Counted from the first letter of the stretch, positions 34,952 to 44,458 are shown. The stretch is DNA of 64,000 bases from Cognatilysobacter segetis (GCF_004359965.1 NZ_SMRQ01000007.1:45717-109716), one strand, 5' to 3'. Notes: generated by a model from the letters alone, not told the origin. Numbers and translations: made by a program.

Positions 34952-36511
34952 TTACACCAGTGGCAGTCGCTGGATGAGCGGCGCCAGTTCCGCCTCGTAC
35001 GGCTTCCACTTCGGCTGCGACGGCCGCCGGATGCCCTGCCGCACCTGCACGGCGCTCGCCGTCGCCACGGCGCGCCCCGACGACTGCGGATCCGTCATCG
35101 CCGGCAGGAACTCCAGCCCGCAGAACGCGGCGACCCGCCGCATGGTCGATTCGGTGTCGTCGACCAGCCCCGCATACGGCACGTCGAGGATGCGGCCCGG
35201 CAGCGCGGCATGCCAATGCGCCATGAGCCCGCGATACAGGCCGAAATAGTCCGCAAGTTCGCCGAGGTCATACGAGAACGCGTTGGCGTCGGAAAACAGC
35301 TCGCGCAGGTTGGAGAAGCAGGTCTCGACCGGATCGCGCACCAGGTGCAGGATCCGCGCGTTCGGCAGCGCCTGCGAGATGAAGCCGATATTGAGGAAAT
35401 TCGACGGAAGCTTGTCGGTGAAATACGCCGCGTCACCGATGCGCCACGCGAGCCCGTCCAGGTAGCGCTGCCCCACCGCCGCGAAGTCGGCCTCGCGCGC
35501 GCGCTCGACGACGGTCAGGTCGACGACGCCACGGCAGTGGTGGTCCGTCTCGAAGCGCATCGCGGACGTGAAGTCGTACAGCTCGCCGATGCTTCGCACC
35601 TGCGGGTTCGCGTCGAGCAGTTGTTCCAGCAGCGTCGTCCCCGAGCGGTGCATGCCCACGATGAAGATCGGCCGCGGCCTTACGTCGCCGCCCCGCTCTG
35701 CGCCGCGCCCGATCGGCAATCGGCGCAGCGCCTCGACCGTCGCGCGCATCTCGGCAGGCGCGTAGTCGACCTGCGCGCGCTTGGCACGGCAGCCGAACAT
35801 CAGCGCCTGCCAGGCCTCCGCATGGCGGCCCGCGCGATCGAGCTCGAGATGCAGCGCGAAGCCCAGCATGGCGGCGTCTTCGGCGGCCAGGCCGGGGCGC
35901 TGGAGCAGCCGGACCATCGCCTGGGCGAGCGAGCCGTCCCGCGGCGCGCGGCCCAGCGTCGCCAGCAACCAGTAGAGCTTGGGCAGCTGCGGCGCCCGCG
36001 TGCGGCAACGCTGCAGCTCCGATTCGGCCTCGTCGAAGCGGCCCAGGTAGATGAGCACCTGCGCGCGCGACATCAGCGTCGGCGGATAGTCGGGATCGCC
36101 GCGCCGCGCTTCGTCGAGGAAGCGCAGGGCGTCCTCCTGCAGATTGAGGTAGCTCAGCTGCGCCGCGATGGCGAGCAGCAGCGGGATCTCGATCCGGCTG
36201 AGCGCGCCGAGCCCGCGCACGCATGCCAGCAGCGCCTCGGCTTCATTGAACGTGCGGAGCCGCGCGACGAGTTCCTTGAGCACCGCCGGACGACTGGGCT
36301 TGAGCCGGTAGGCCTCGAGCGCATGCTCGCGGGCGCGCCGGTAGCGACCCGCCAGCGAATGCAGGTACGACAACTGCAAGGCGACGTCGGCGTCCCCCGG
36401 CGTGAGGCGCCGGATTTCCTCGAAGCAGGCGATCGCCTGCGCCCAATCGCGCGCTTCGGCGAATGCCTCGGCGCGGCGGCGCAGGTCCGTTGCGTTCGCT
36501 GCGGCGTTCAT
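34952..36511 (-). CDS. TPR-containing sulfotransferase (second of pair)
   Basis: 519 residues from ATG 36511; the frame is open further upstream but the ATG overlaps the previous gene's stop (ATGA). N-terminal TPR-type helical repeats (about 1-240) precede a PAPS-dependent sulfotransferase domain (about 255-500). The PAPS 5'-phosphosulfate loop is MHRSGTTLLEQLLD and the 3'-phosphate region LVRDPVETCFSNLRELF. TPR-sulfotransferases include protein-tyrosine and carbohydrate-modifying enzymes, but the acceptor is not predictable. No signal peptide is seen, so it is probably cytoplasmic or membrane-associated. It forms a translationally coupled pair with the upstream paralogue. Confidence 0.87.
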   Translation of the reverse strand: MNAAANATDLRRRAEAFAEARDWAQAIACFEEIRRLTPGDADVALQLSYLHSLAGRYRRAREHALEAYRLKPSRPAVLKELVARLRTFNEAEALLACVRGLGALSRIEIPLLLAIAAQLSYLNLQEDALRFLDEARRGDPDYPPTLMSRAQVLIYLGRFDEAESELQRCRTRAPQLPKLYWLLATLGRAPRDGSLAQAMVRLLQRPGLAAEDAAMLGFALHLELDRAGRHAEAWQALMFGCRAKRAQVDYAPAEMRATVEALRRLPIGRGAERGGDVRPRPIFIVGMHRSGTTLLEQLLDANPQVRSIGELYDFTSAMRFETDHHCRGVVDLTVVERAREADFAAVGQRYLDGLAWRIGDAAYFTDKLPSNFLNIGFISQALPNARILHLVRDPVETCFSNLRELFSDANAFSYDLGELADYFGLYRGLMAHWHAALPGRILDVPYAGLVDDTESTMRRVAAFCGLEFLPAMTDPQSSGRAVATASAVQVRQGIRRPSQPKWKPYEAELAPLIQRLPLV

Positions 36512-38055
36512 GCGGCGAGCCCGTGCGCCATGAGGCGAACCTGCAAGGGCCAGAGCGGCTCGCGATAGCGTGTCCACGCGTCCACGAAGCGCTCGTGGAT
36601 CGGTTCCCGCACCTGCGCGCTGCTCGCCGTCGACACGCGGCTGCGGTTGCGCTCGATCCGGTCGCATCCGGGCTCGTGCGGCAGACCGCAAAACTCGAGG
36701 ATGCGCGCGGCGGCGGCCGCGGGATCGGCCACGAGTCCACGGTAGTCGACGCTCATGAAGCGCCCGGGGAGCGCGGCCTCGAACCGCTGCCGCGTGCGCT
36801 CGAACCAGCCGTAGTAGTCGGCGAGCTGGCGGAGATCGTAGCTGTACGGATAGGCGTCGCCGCTGAAGAGCTCCTTGAGATTGGAGAAGCAGGCGTCCAT
36901 CGGATCACGCACGAGGCAGATGATCCGCGCCTCCGGCAGCGACTCGGCGATCAGTCCCGCATAGACGAAGTTGGCGGGGTTCTTGTCGATCAGCCCCTTG
37001 CCGTCGGCGCCGAAGCGCCGCACGGACGCGCGGTAACGCGCACCCACGTCCTCGTGCGCCCGCAGATCCTCGTAGCCGCGGCACAGCATCGGCAGGTCGA
37101 GGAAACGGTCGTGATGGAAGCACAGCGCCGCATGGAAGTCCTGCAGCTCTCCGGCGGCCTGCATCGCGCTGTGGTTGCCGAGGATCCGCTCGACCACGGT
37201 CGTTCCGGTCCGCGGCATGCCGACGATGAACACGATCGGCCGGATGCCACTGGCGTCCGGCGCGGGTAGCGCCCGCCCCGGCGCCTCGGCGAGCGTCGCG
37301 TAGTCGCGGTCGCGCAGCCCGGGCGCGAGCGTCCCGTGTTTCATGCGGGCACCGGAAGCCAGCGCGTTCCAGGCCGACTCCGTATCGCCCGCCGCCTCGT
37401 GTTCCTTGAACAGCGCGTACTGCAGGTCGATGGCGCTGCCGACGTCCGCTACAGGTTTCGACAGCACGTCGCGTATCCGCTCGATGCGTGCCGCCCCCTT
37501 CGGGGCCATGTACGCGAGCGACCAGTGCGTCGCGGCGAACGTCGGGTCGATCCGGACGGCGTGTTCGAACGCCGCCTGCGCCGCCGCGATCGCGCCCGTG
37601 TCGCGGCACACCAGGCCACAGGCGTATTCCAGACGCGCATTGGGCGCGATGCGGTCGCGGGCGTGTTCCGCCAGCCGCAGCGCCGCCTCGTCGTCGCCCG
37701 CGAGCCACAGTTGCTGCACCAGCGCCGGCGACTGCCGCAGCACGTCCGGTGCATTCCAGTCGGCCGCGACGATCGTCGCGCGGGCGCGTTCAACCTCGTT
37801 GAACTCGAGCAGCCGGAGCGCGACGCGGGCGAGCTGGGTCGCGTTGGCCGGCGCCCGCAGGGAGACCGCGGCACCTTCGGCAGCCGCGCGCGAGCGCCGG
37901 TAAGCACCCGAGGCCTGCTCGATCGACGAAAGTGCCAGCCACGCCCCGGCGTCGTCCGCGTCCTGTAGATAGGTGTGACAGATCGTCCGCGCCGCCGCCC
38001 ATTGGCCGGCAGCGCGGTATTCGTCCAGTCGTCGCCAGAAACGCTCAGGTCGCAT
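36508..38055 (-). CDS. TPR-containing sulfotransferase (first of pair)
   Basis: 515 residues, paralogous to the following gene. TPR-like helices (about 1-230) are followed by a sulfotransferase domain with the PAPS loop MPRTGTTVVERILG and the 3'-phosphate region LVRDPMDACFSNLKELF. The two domains show the same layout and matching end segments (RVSTASSAQVREPI here, RAVATASAVQVRQGI in the partner). The stop overlaps the partner start by 4 nt. A terminator of the upstream TonB receptor gene lies 24 nt before the start, so the pair has its own promoter or depends on read-through. Confidence 0.87.
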   Translation of the reverse strand: MRPERFWRRLDEYRAAGQWAAARTICHTYLQDADDAGAWLALSSIEQASGAYRRSRAAAEGAAVSLRAPANATQLARVALRLLEFNEVERARATIVAADWNAPDVLRQSPALVQQLWLAGDDEAALRLAEHARDRIAPNARLEYACGLVCRDTGAIAAAQAAFEHAVRIDPTFAATHWSLAYMAPKGAARIERIRDVLSKPVADVGSAIDLQYALFKEHEAAGDTESAWNALASGARMKHGTLAPGLRDRDYATLAEAPGRALPAPDASGIRPIVFIVGMPRTGTTVVERILGNHSAMQAAGELQDFHAALCFHHDRFLDLPMLCRGYEDLRAHEDVGARYRASVRRFGADGKGLIDKNPANFVYAGLIAESLPEARIICLVRDPMDACFSNLKELFSGDAYPYSYDLRQLADYYGWFERTRQRFEAALPGRFMSVDYRGLVADPAAAAARILEFCGLPHEPGCDRIERNRSRVSTASSAQVREPIHERFVDAWTRYREPLWPLQVRLMAHGLAA

Positions 38056-38078
38056 CGGTCACCCCGGCATCGATCGTA

Positions 38079-38107
38079 TAAAAAAAGGCCGCCTTGCGGC
38101 GGCCTTT
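38079..38107 (-). terminator. Rho-independent terminator of the TonB receptor gene
   Basis: On the minus strand a 10-bp stem (AAAGGCCGCC / GGCGGCCTTT) with a GCAA loop is followed by TTTTATAC. It lies about 32 nt after the receptor stop and before the sulfotransferases. Confidence 0.9.
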
Positions 38108-38138
38108 GAAGAGTTACGAGAGAGAGTGGAGCGCGGGA

Positions 38139-41100
38139 TCAGAAGTCGTACTGCACCATGAAGCGGACCTGGCGAGGCGCCTGGTACGACGTCGGCATCA
38201 GGTAGGTCTCCAGGGCCGTGCCCGTGGCACCGTCCTCGGCGATTTCGCTGACGCTGGTGACCTTCTGGGTATTGAGCAGGTTGAAGACGTCCATCTTGAA
38301 CTGCAGACCCTTCACGAACGCCGGGCGGTAGGCCACGTTCCAGTCGAGGGTCGTGGTCCACGGCAGGCGGCCGCTCGTGCCACGCGGGCGCGGCTGGTTG
38401 TTGCAGCGCATGAACGAGGCGCCGTAGGGGTGCAGCGAGCCGTTCGGCAGCTGGAGCACGCCGAAGCAGTTGATCGGACGGCCCGACTGCACGAGCAGGT
38501 TGGCGCCCATCGACCACTCGTCCGAGAACTCGTAGTTGCCGAACACCTTTAGGCTGTGGCGGCGATCGTTCGGCAGGAAGCCGTAGGTATCGACCGTCAG
38601 CTCCTTGTAGTCGAAGTCCTGCGTCACGCTCGTATCGGCCTGACCGATGTCGGACTTCACGCCGCCTTCGGTGTTGCCCTTGCTCTGCGCCCAGGTGTAC
38701 GAGGCCTGCACGAAGAACTTCTCCCACGTGCCGTCCATGAACAGCTCGAGGGCCTTGTACGTGCGCTTGGCCTTCGGCGACAGGCGATCACCCGGGACCG
38801 TCGTGCTCTCGAGCACGCCGTCACCGAAGAAGTCGGTGAGCACGGTCGCGTCCTGGCCGGGGTTGAACATGCGGCAGTACGGGAAGCCACTGTTCGGCAG
38901 CTCAGCGGTACGACCGTTGCGCTGGAAGTTCGCGTCGAAGCCCGCGGCCTCGAGCACCGCAGCGTAATCGCAGTTGTCGTCAATCGCGGTCTTCAGGTCA
39001 CGGAAGATGCCGCGGGCGCCGAGGTTGATGTTCTGCGAGATCGCCTTCTGGAAGCCGAGGATGTACTCGTCCTGGTACATCGGCTCAAGGTTGTTCGTCG
39101 CGATCGTGGCCGGGTTCTTCGCTTCACCGAACTCGCCGTTGATGTACGTGAGGCGACCCGTCGAGCCGGCGCGGGGCACGATGCCGATCGGAGCGCCCGT
39201 AACCGGGTCAACGCCGGTGAAGGTGAACTGCTGGCGGGTGAAGAGCGATGCGGACGCACCGCGGACAGCGACGCTCGGCGTCAACGGCAGCGCATAGCGA
39301 CCCGCGTTGCCGTAGACCTTGAACGTGGAGTCACCGTTCACGTCCCAGGTGAAGCCGAGGCGCGGACCGAACTGGTTGCTGACCTTGACGTACGTCTCGC
39401 CGAAGCCGTTGAGGTTCTCGAACGTGTCCCAGCGGCCGCCGATGTAGGCGATGAAGTTGTCGGTGACGTGCCAGTTGTCCTCGACGTACAGGGCGCGCTG
39501 CTTGACCTTGACGGTTGCGCCCTGGTTGACGATCTGCTCGCGCACGACGTCGGTGCCGTTCGACAGCGTCGAATAGCGCCAGGTGCGGCCGCCCTCGATC
39601 GAGGTGCCGGCGATGGACTCGTAGTTGTCGATATCGAGACCGAAGCCGATCGAGTGATCGCCGATCGTCCAGTCGCCGTCGACACGGAACTGGTCGCGCG
39701 TATCGCCGGAATCCTCGCGATCGATCGAGCCGCCGGTGATGTTGCACTGGCTCGAATACGTGCCGGTGGCGGCGCGGCGCGCGGCAGGGCGGGCGTCGAC
39801 GATGACCGGGCAGCCGGTCGCCGGCTGGCTCAGGTCACCGCCGTAGCGCACGTCGACGCCGTTGGCCGTACGCAGGCGCTGGCTGCGCGAGTACTTGCCG
39901 TGGCCATAGAGCGCCGACAGCGTCAGGTCGTCGGTGAAATAGCCGGTGTAGCGGAGGACGTAGTTGTCACCGCCCGACTCGCCGTAGTTGGTGCCGATCA
40001 GCGCACCGCGCTCGATGACGCCCGGCCTGTTGCGATACACGGCGGTCTCGATGTCGCGCTTGTCCGAGAACGTCGTGAACTCCAGCAGGTTGGAGTCGTT
40101 GATGTTCCAGTCGAGCTTGAGCAGGTAGGTCGGCGACTTGGACTTCTGGCTCGTGTTGGACGACGAGAGGATGCTGCCCCAGGTTTCGGCGTCCGAGTGG
40201 TTGTACTGGACCAGCCCGTATGCGAACAGACGGTCCTTGACCAGGGCGCCACCCGCCCACACGGCCGCGCTGTAGTTGCCGGCCTCGTCATGCGAGTTGT
40301 CCTCGCGCAGCGTGCCGTTGCGCAGGTAGACGTCACGACGATCGGCGCGCAGGTCGGAAGGCGACCAGAAGACATTGCCGCCCGCGTGGAAGTCGTTCGT
40401 ACCGCGCTTCGTCGTCTGGCTGACTACACCGCCCAGCGAACGGCCGAACTCGGCGCCGTAGCCGCCGGTCTTGACCTGCTGCTCGGCGATCGCCTCGAAC
40501 GGCACCTGCGAGAAGTTCAGGCTGCGGAACGAGTTGGTGATGTTGAAGCCGTTGACGAAGTACTGGTTCTCGGCGACGGACGAACCGCCGAACGAGGCCA
40601 GGTTGCCGAACGCGGCGTCGCCGCGCACGGTGCCCGGCGCGAGCAGCGCGACGCTCGTGGTATCGCGCGGCACCGGGATACGGGCGATCTGCTCGGCCGT
40701 GAGGATCGTGACCGACTCCGTCGAGGAAACGTCGATCGGGTTGACGGCGCGGACACCACGCACGCGCACCGTGTCGAGGGTATTGCCCTCGGTCGTCGTC
40801 GTGCCGCCGCCCGCGGGTGCGGCGAAGTCGACCGACGTACCGACGCCGGCATTCACGACGACGCGCTCGCGGACGGTCGTCTGTCCATCGGCGCCACGCA
40901 CGGTGACGCGGTAGGTGCCCGGCTGGAGGGCGGTCAGGCGGAACGTGCCGTCCGAGGACACCGTGACTTCGCGACGGAAGCCGGTCTCGGGACTTTCGAC
41001 CAACACGGTCGAGCCCGCGGCCGCTTGGCCGAAGACGTTACCGGAGGCGCTCTGCGCCAGGACCGGACCCGTAAAGCACATGCCAAGCGCGACCGTGAGC

Positions 41101-41144
41101 GCGCTGCGGCGCAATACGAGGTTCACCTGCTGTCTCTTCGACAC
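38139..41144 (-). CDS. Oar-like TonB-dependent outer-membrane receptor with carboxypeptidase-regulatory domain
   Basis: 1001 residues from a GTG start at 41144, with GGGGAG 7 nt upstream. A signal peptide is cleaved near PVLAQ (about residue 31). A carboxypeptidase-like regulatory beta-sandwich follows (about 35-105; GTFRLTALQPGTYRVTVRG), then a TonB-type plug (about 125-240; ENQYFVNGFNITNSFRSLNF, GGYGAEFGRSLGGVVSQTTKRGTN) and a long beta-barrel ending in Phe. The layout is that of the Oar/OmpA-related TonB receptors abundant in Xanthomonadaceae, which import large or unknown substrates or act in adhesion. It has an AT-rich upstream region with a CRP/Clp-like site. Confidence 0.93.
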   Translation of the reverse strand: MSKRQQVNLVLRRSALTVALGMCFTGPVLAQSASGNVFGQAAAGSTVLVESPETGFRREVTVSSDGTFRLTALQPGTYRVTVRGADGQTTVRERVVVNAGVGTSVDFAAPAGGGTTTTEGNTLDTVRVRGVRAVNPIDVSSTESVTILTAEQIARIPVPRDTTSVALLAPGTVRGDAAFGNLASFGGSSVAENQYFVNGFNITNSFRSLNFSQVPFEAIAEQQVKTGGYGAEFGRSLGGVVSQTTKRGTNDFHAGGNVFWSPSDLRADRRDVYLRNGTLREDNSHDEAGNYSAAVWAGGALVKDRLFAYGLVQYNHSDAETWGSILSSSNTSQKSKSPTYLLKLDWNINDSNLLEFTTFSDKRDIETAVYRNRPGVIERGALIGTNYGESGGDNYVLRYTGYFTDDLTLSALYGHGKYSRSQRLRTANGVDVRYGGDLSQPATGCPVIVDARPAARRAATGTYSSQCNITGGSIDREDSGDTRDQFRVDGDWTIGDHSIGFGLDIDNYESIAGTSIEGGRTWRYSTLSNGTDVVREQIVNQGATVKVKQRALYVEDNWHVTDNFIAYIGGRWDTFENLNGFGETYVKVSNQFGPRLGFTWDVNGDSTFKVYGNAGRYALPLTPSVAVRGASASLFTRQQFTFTGVDPVTGAPIGIVPRAGSTGRLTYINGEFGEAKNPATIATNNLEPMYQDEYILGFQKAISQNINLGARGIFRDLKTAIDDNCDYAAVLEAAGFDANFQRNGRTAELPNSGFPYCRMFNPGQDATVLTDFFGDGVLESTTVPGDRLSPKAKRTYKALELFMDGTWEKFFVQASYTWAQSKGNTEGGVKSDIGQADTSVTQDFDYKELTVDTYGFLPNDRRHSLKVFGNYEFSDEWSMGANLLVQSGRPINCFGVLQLPNGSLHPYGASFMRCNNQPRPRGTSGRLPWTTTLDWNVAYRPAFVKGLQFKMDVFNLLNTQKVTSVSEIAEDGATGTALETYLMPTSYQAPRQVRFMVQYDF

Positions 41145-41233
41145 GAAATACTCCCCTTGGTTGGTAACCGCCCGCTTGGCGACCCCGGAACATTCCTTTC
41201 ACAAGGGCGTCAAGGTCAACCGTTAAGAGAAAA

Positions 41234-41239
41234 TTTATA
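41234..41239 (-). promoter_or_regulatory. Candidate -10 element of the TonB receptor gene
   Basis: Read on the minus strand this is TATAAA, inside the most AT-rich stretch of the window. No good -35 is seen, which suits an activator-dependent promoter, but the nearby palindrome would then sit unusually close. Confidence 0.3.
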
Positions 41240-41245
41240 TTAATT

Positions 41246-41261
41246 TGAGATGTTCATCACA
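41246..41261. promoter_or_regulatory. CRP/Clp-like palindromic operator
   Basis: TGAGA-N6-TCACA, one mismatch from the TGTGA-N6-TCACA consensus shared by E. coli CRP and xanthomonad Clp. It lies about 105 nt upstream of the receptor start codon and about 115 nt upstream of pyrH, within AT-rich DNA. Confidence 0.5.
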
Positions 41262-41341
41262 TTTGGAATTCTTCCGGCTCTTGCGCCCGCCTAAACCTTT
41301 TTTGCGGCGCACCATTCTCGTGGCGCCGGGCGGCCGTGCCC

Positions 41342-41347
41342 TACAAT
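41342..41347 (+). promoter_or_regulatory. Candidate -10 element of pyrH
   Basis: TACAAT followed by TCCGCG, 27 nt before the pyrH start. The -35 region is weak. It closely resembles the rpsB -10 context. Confidence 0.5.
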
Positions 41348-41374
41348 TCCGCGAACGCACTCCTGGAGCCTTCA

Positions 41375-42097
41375 ATGTCAGACCTCGCCTACCGCCGCGT
41401 CCTCCTGAAACTCTCGGGCGAGGCATTGATGGGGGACGAGGACTACGGCATCGACCCGAAGGTCATCACCCGGCTGGCCCATGAGGTCATCGAGGCCCAG
41501 CAGGCCGGCGCGGAGGTGGCGCTGGTGATCGGGGGCGGCAACATCTTCCGCGGCGCCGGCCTGGCGGCCGCGGGCATGGACCGCGTGACGGGCGACCACA
41601 TGGGCATGCTCGCGACGATCATCAACGCGCTCGCCATGCAGGACGCGCTGGAAAAGCTCGGTGCCCGCTGCCGGGTGATGAGCGCTCTCAAGATCAACCA
41701 GGTGTGCGAGGACTACATCCGGCGGCGGGCGGTGCGGCACCTCGAGAAGGGCCGGATCGTCATCTGCGCTGCGGGCACCGGCAATCCCTTCTTCACGACC
41801 GACTCCGGCGCCGCGCTGCGGGCGATCGAGATCGGTGCGGACCTCCTGCTCAAGGCGACGAAGGTCGACGGCGTTTACGACAAGGACCCGAAGAAGCACG
41901 CCGATGCCGTCCGTTTCGAGTCACTTTCCTACGACGACGTGCTCAGCCGCGACCTGCAGGTGATGGACACCGCGGCGTTCGCACTGTGCCGCGACGCCTC
42001 GCTGCCCATCCGCATCTTCGACATGAGCCAGCCGGGCCAGCTGCTGCGGATCCTGCGCGGCGAGGCGATCGGCACCCTCGTCCGCAGCGCCGCCTGA
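41375..42097 (+). CDS. pyrH: Uridylate (UMP) kinase
   Basis: 240 residues from ATG 41375, preceded by TGGAG at good spacing; a start 13 codons upstream is not supported. Amino-acid-kinase fold motifs are [40 protein letters not shown] and [18 protein letters not shown]. It phosphorylates UMP to UDP. The canonical tsf-pyrH adjacency is broken here by the sulfotransferase/receptor insertion. The next gene starts 3 nt after its stop. Confidence 0.97.
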   Translation: MSDLAYRRVLLKLSGEALMGDEDYGIDPKVITRLAHEVIEAQQAGAEVALVIGGGNIFRGAGLAAAGMDRVTGDHMGMLATIINALAMQDALEKLGARCRVMSALKINQVCEDYIRRRAVRHLEKGRIVICAAGTGNPFFTTDSGAALRAIEIGADLLLKATKVDGVYDKDPKKHADAVRFESLSYDDVLSRDLQVMDTAAFALCRDASLPIRIFDMSQPGQLLRILRGEAIGTLVRSAA

Positions 42098-42100
42098 GGC

Positions 42101-43006
42101 ATGGGCGGCGGTCACGCCCACCACGGGCACGGGCACCCGACCCGCGCGTTCGCGGTCGCGACGCTGCTCAACCTCGCCTACACGGGCATCGAGGCCTGGT
42201 ACGGCTTCGCGACCAATTCACTGGCGCTGCTGTCGGACGCGTTGCACAACCTCGGCGACGTCGCAGGCCTCGCGCTGGCGTGGCTGGCGGCCACGCTCGC
42301 GCGCCGCGCGCCCACGACACGCCACACCTACGGCTGGCGCCGCGCCACCCTGCTCTCGCCGCTGGCCAACGCCCTGCTGCTGGTGGGCTTCGCCGGCGCG
42401 CTGGTCTGGGAGGCGATCCAGCGGCTGCACGCCCCGCCGCCCGTGCCTGCACTGCCGATCATGGCCGTCGCGGCGATCGGGATCGGCGTGAACCTCTCGG
42501 CCGCGTGGATGATGCATGCCGGCCGCGAACGCGACCTCAACCGCCGCGCCGCGTTCCTGCACCTGATGGCCGACGCCGCGGTTTCGCTGGCGGCCGTGGT
42601 CGCCGGCCTCGGCATGTGGGCCCTGGGCTGGCAGTGGCTGGACCCGATCACCGGCCTGCTGGTCAGCGCGGTCGTCACGGTGAGCGCGTTCGGGCTGCTG
42701 CGTGAGAGCTTCAACGCGGCGATGGACGCGGTGCCGCCGGGCATCGACCACGCGGAGGTCGAGGCCTACCTCGGCGCGCAGGACGGCGTGACCGCCGTCC
42801 ACCACCTGCACATCTGGCCGCTCGGCGCCGGCGAAGTCGCCATGACCGCGCATCTCGTGCGGCCCGGCACCGACGGGCACGACGCATTCCTGGACCGCGT
42901 GAGCCACGAGCTCGACCATCGCTTCGGCATCAACCATCCGACGCTGCAGGTCGAGCACGGGGACGCCTGCGACCACGACCTGCACGACCGGGCACCGCAC
43001 CACTAG
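42101..43006 (+). CDS. CDF-family divalent metal cation exporter
   Basis: 301 residues. The His-rich N-terminus (GGGHAHHGHGHPTR) is followed by six transmembrane segments with the CDF zinc site SDALHNLGD in TM2 and a second acidic/His site MADAAVSLAAVVAG in TM5. A C-terminal cytoplasmic domain follows (about 205-290). The pattern is that of ZitB/CzcD-type zinc exporters. It starts 3 nt after pyrH and has no Shine-Dalgarno of note, so translation is probably coupled to pyrH. It separates pyrH from frr, which are usually adjacent. Confidence 0.92.
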   Translation: MGGGHAHHGHGHPTRAFAVATLLNLAYTGIEAWYGFATNSLALLSDALHNLGDVAGLALAWLAATLARRAPTTRHTYGWRRATLLSPLANALLLVGFAGALVWEAIQRLHAPPPVPALPIMAVAAIGIGVNLSAAWMMHAGRERDLNRRAAFLHLMADAAVSLAAVVAGLGMWALGWQWLDPITGLLVSAVVTVSAFGLLRESFNAAMDAVPPGIDHAEVEAYLGAQDGVTAVHHLHIWPLGAGEVAMTAHLVRPGTDGHDAFLDRVSHELDHRFGINHPTLQVEHGDACDHDLHDRAPHH

Positions 43007-43030
43007 AGCGGCCGCGCCGACGCGCTGCCC

Positions 43031-43036
43031 TATAAT
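43031..43036 (+). promoter_or_regulatory. Candidate -10 element of frr
   Basis: A perfect TATAAT followed by CCGCGG, 36 nt before the frr start. No good -35 is seen. Confidence 0.5.
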
Positions 43037-43072
43037 CCGCGGCCGACCGACGAACCCGAGACGGAGCCCGCG

Positions 43073-43630
43073 ATGCTCAACGAGATCAAGAACGACACCA
43101 AGGCGCGCATGGCCAAGAGCGTCGAGGCGTTCCGCCACGACCTCGTCAAGATCCGCACGGGCCGCGCTACGACCACGCTCGTCGACCACATCAAGGTCAA
43201 CTACTACGGCTCCGACGTACCGCTGTCGCAGGTCGCCAGCGTCGCGGTGAGCGATGCCCGCTCGCTGACGATCACCCCGTGGGAAAAGCCGATGGTGGGC
43301 GCGGTCGAGAAGGCGATCCTGGCCTCCGACCTCGGCCTGACGCCGAACACCGCCGGCATGGTGATCCGCCTCAACCTGCCGCCGCTCACCGAGGAGCGCC
43401 GCAAGGACCTCGCCAAGGTCGTGCATTCGGGTGGCGAGGACGCGAAGGTCGCGATCCGCAACATCCGCCGCGACGCGAACCACCAGGTGAAGGAACTTCT
43501 CAAGGAGAAGCAGATCACCGAGGACGACGCAGCGCGCGCCGAGCAGGACATCCAGAAGCTCACCGACGAGGCGATCAAGAACGTCGACGAGGTGGTTCGC
43601 GCCAAGGAACAGGAACTGATGGCGGTCTGA
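43073..43630 (+). CDS. frr: Ribosome recycling factor
   Basis: 185 residues, the exact usual length. Signatures: KIRTGRATTTLVDHIKVNYYG, ITPWEKPMVGAVEKAIL, NLPPLTEERRKDLAKVVH and RRDANHQVKELLKEKQITED. It releases ribosomes from mRNA together with EF-G. GGAG lies 6 nt before the ATG. It probably has its own promoter and leads the uppS-cdsA-dxr run. Confidence 0.98.
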   Translation: MLNEIKNDTKARMAKSVEAFRHDLVKIRTGRATTTLVDHIKVNYYGSDVPLSQVASVAVSDARSLTITPWEKPMVGAVEKAILASDLGLTPNTAGMVIRLNLPPLTEERRKDLAKVVHSGGEDAKVAIRNIRRDANHQVKELLKEKQITEDDAARAEQDIQKLTDEAIKNVDEVVRAKEQELMAV

Positions 43631-43696
43631 GGTCCGGATGCGTGCTTTCCGGCGGCTCCCGCGAACGGAACCGCGCATCGACCCCGGCAGTCCGAC

Positions 43697-44458
43697 GTGA
43701 CCGACCCCGCACCCCCGACCCGCGCGCGGATCCCGCGCCACATCGCCATCATCATGGATGGCAACGGGCGCTGGGCGCAAAAGCGCCGGCGTCCGCGCCT
43801 GATCGGCCATCGCGCCGGCGCCCGCGCGGTCAATACCTGCATCGACTTCTGCCTCGAGCGCGGCGTTCGCGCGCTGACGCTGTTCGCGTTCTCGAGCGAG
43901 AACTGGGACCGTCCGCAGGACGAGGTCGGCGGGCTGATGAAGCTGTTCGCGGGCGCGCTCGAACGCGAGGTCGACGAGCTCGACCGCCGCGGCGTGCGCG
44001 TGCGCTTCATCGGCGAGCGTTCGCGATTCGCCGCAGGCATCCGCGACCGCATGGCGCAGGCCGAGGCCCGCACCGCGCACAACGATCGCCTCGACCTCGC
44101 CGTCGCCGTGAGCTACGGCGGCCGCTGGGACATCGTGCAGGCGGCGCGCACGCTGGCGGCGGACGTGGCCGCCGGCCGGATCGAGGTCGACGCCATCGAC
44201 GAGGCCCGCTTCGGTGCGCACGTGGCACTGGCCGACCTGCCCCCGCCCGACCTGTTCATCCGCACCGGCGGCGAGCTGCGCATCAGCAACTTCCTGCTCT
44301 GGCAGCTCGCCTACACCGAGCTCTGGTTCACCGATTTGTTGTGGCCCGACGTTGATGCGGCGACACTGCAGGCTGCGCTGGACGACTACGCGCGCCGTGA
44401 ACGCCGTTTCGGCCTGACCGGGGCCCAGGTCGGCGGCAATTCCGAGATGTCCGAATGA
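43697..44458 (+). CDS. uppS: Undecaprenyl diphosphate synthase
   Basis: 253 residues with a GTG start (43697); no earlier ATG lies between it and the conserved [13 protein letters not shown] motif. Other signatures are [30 protein letters not shown] and [21 protein letters not shown]. It adds isopentenyl units in cis to make the C55 lipid carrier for peptidoglycan and O-antigen. The stop overlaps the cdsA start by 4 nt. Confidence 0.97.
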   Translation: MTDPAPPTRARIPRHIAIIMDGNGRWAQKRRRPRLIGHRAGARAVNTCIDFCLERGVRALTLFAFSSENWDRPQDEVGGLMKLFAGALEREVDELDRRGVRVRFIGERSRFAAGIRDRMAQAEARTAHNDRLDLAVAVSYGGRWDIVQAARTLAADVAAGRIEVDAIDEARFGAHVALADLPPPDLFIRTGGELRISNFLLWQLAYTELWFTDLLWPDVDAATLQAALDDYARRERRFGLTGAQVGGNSEMSE

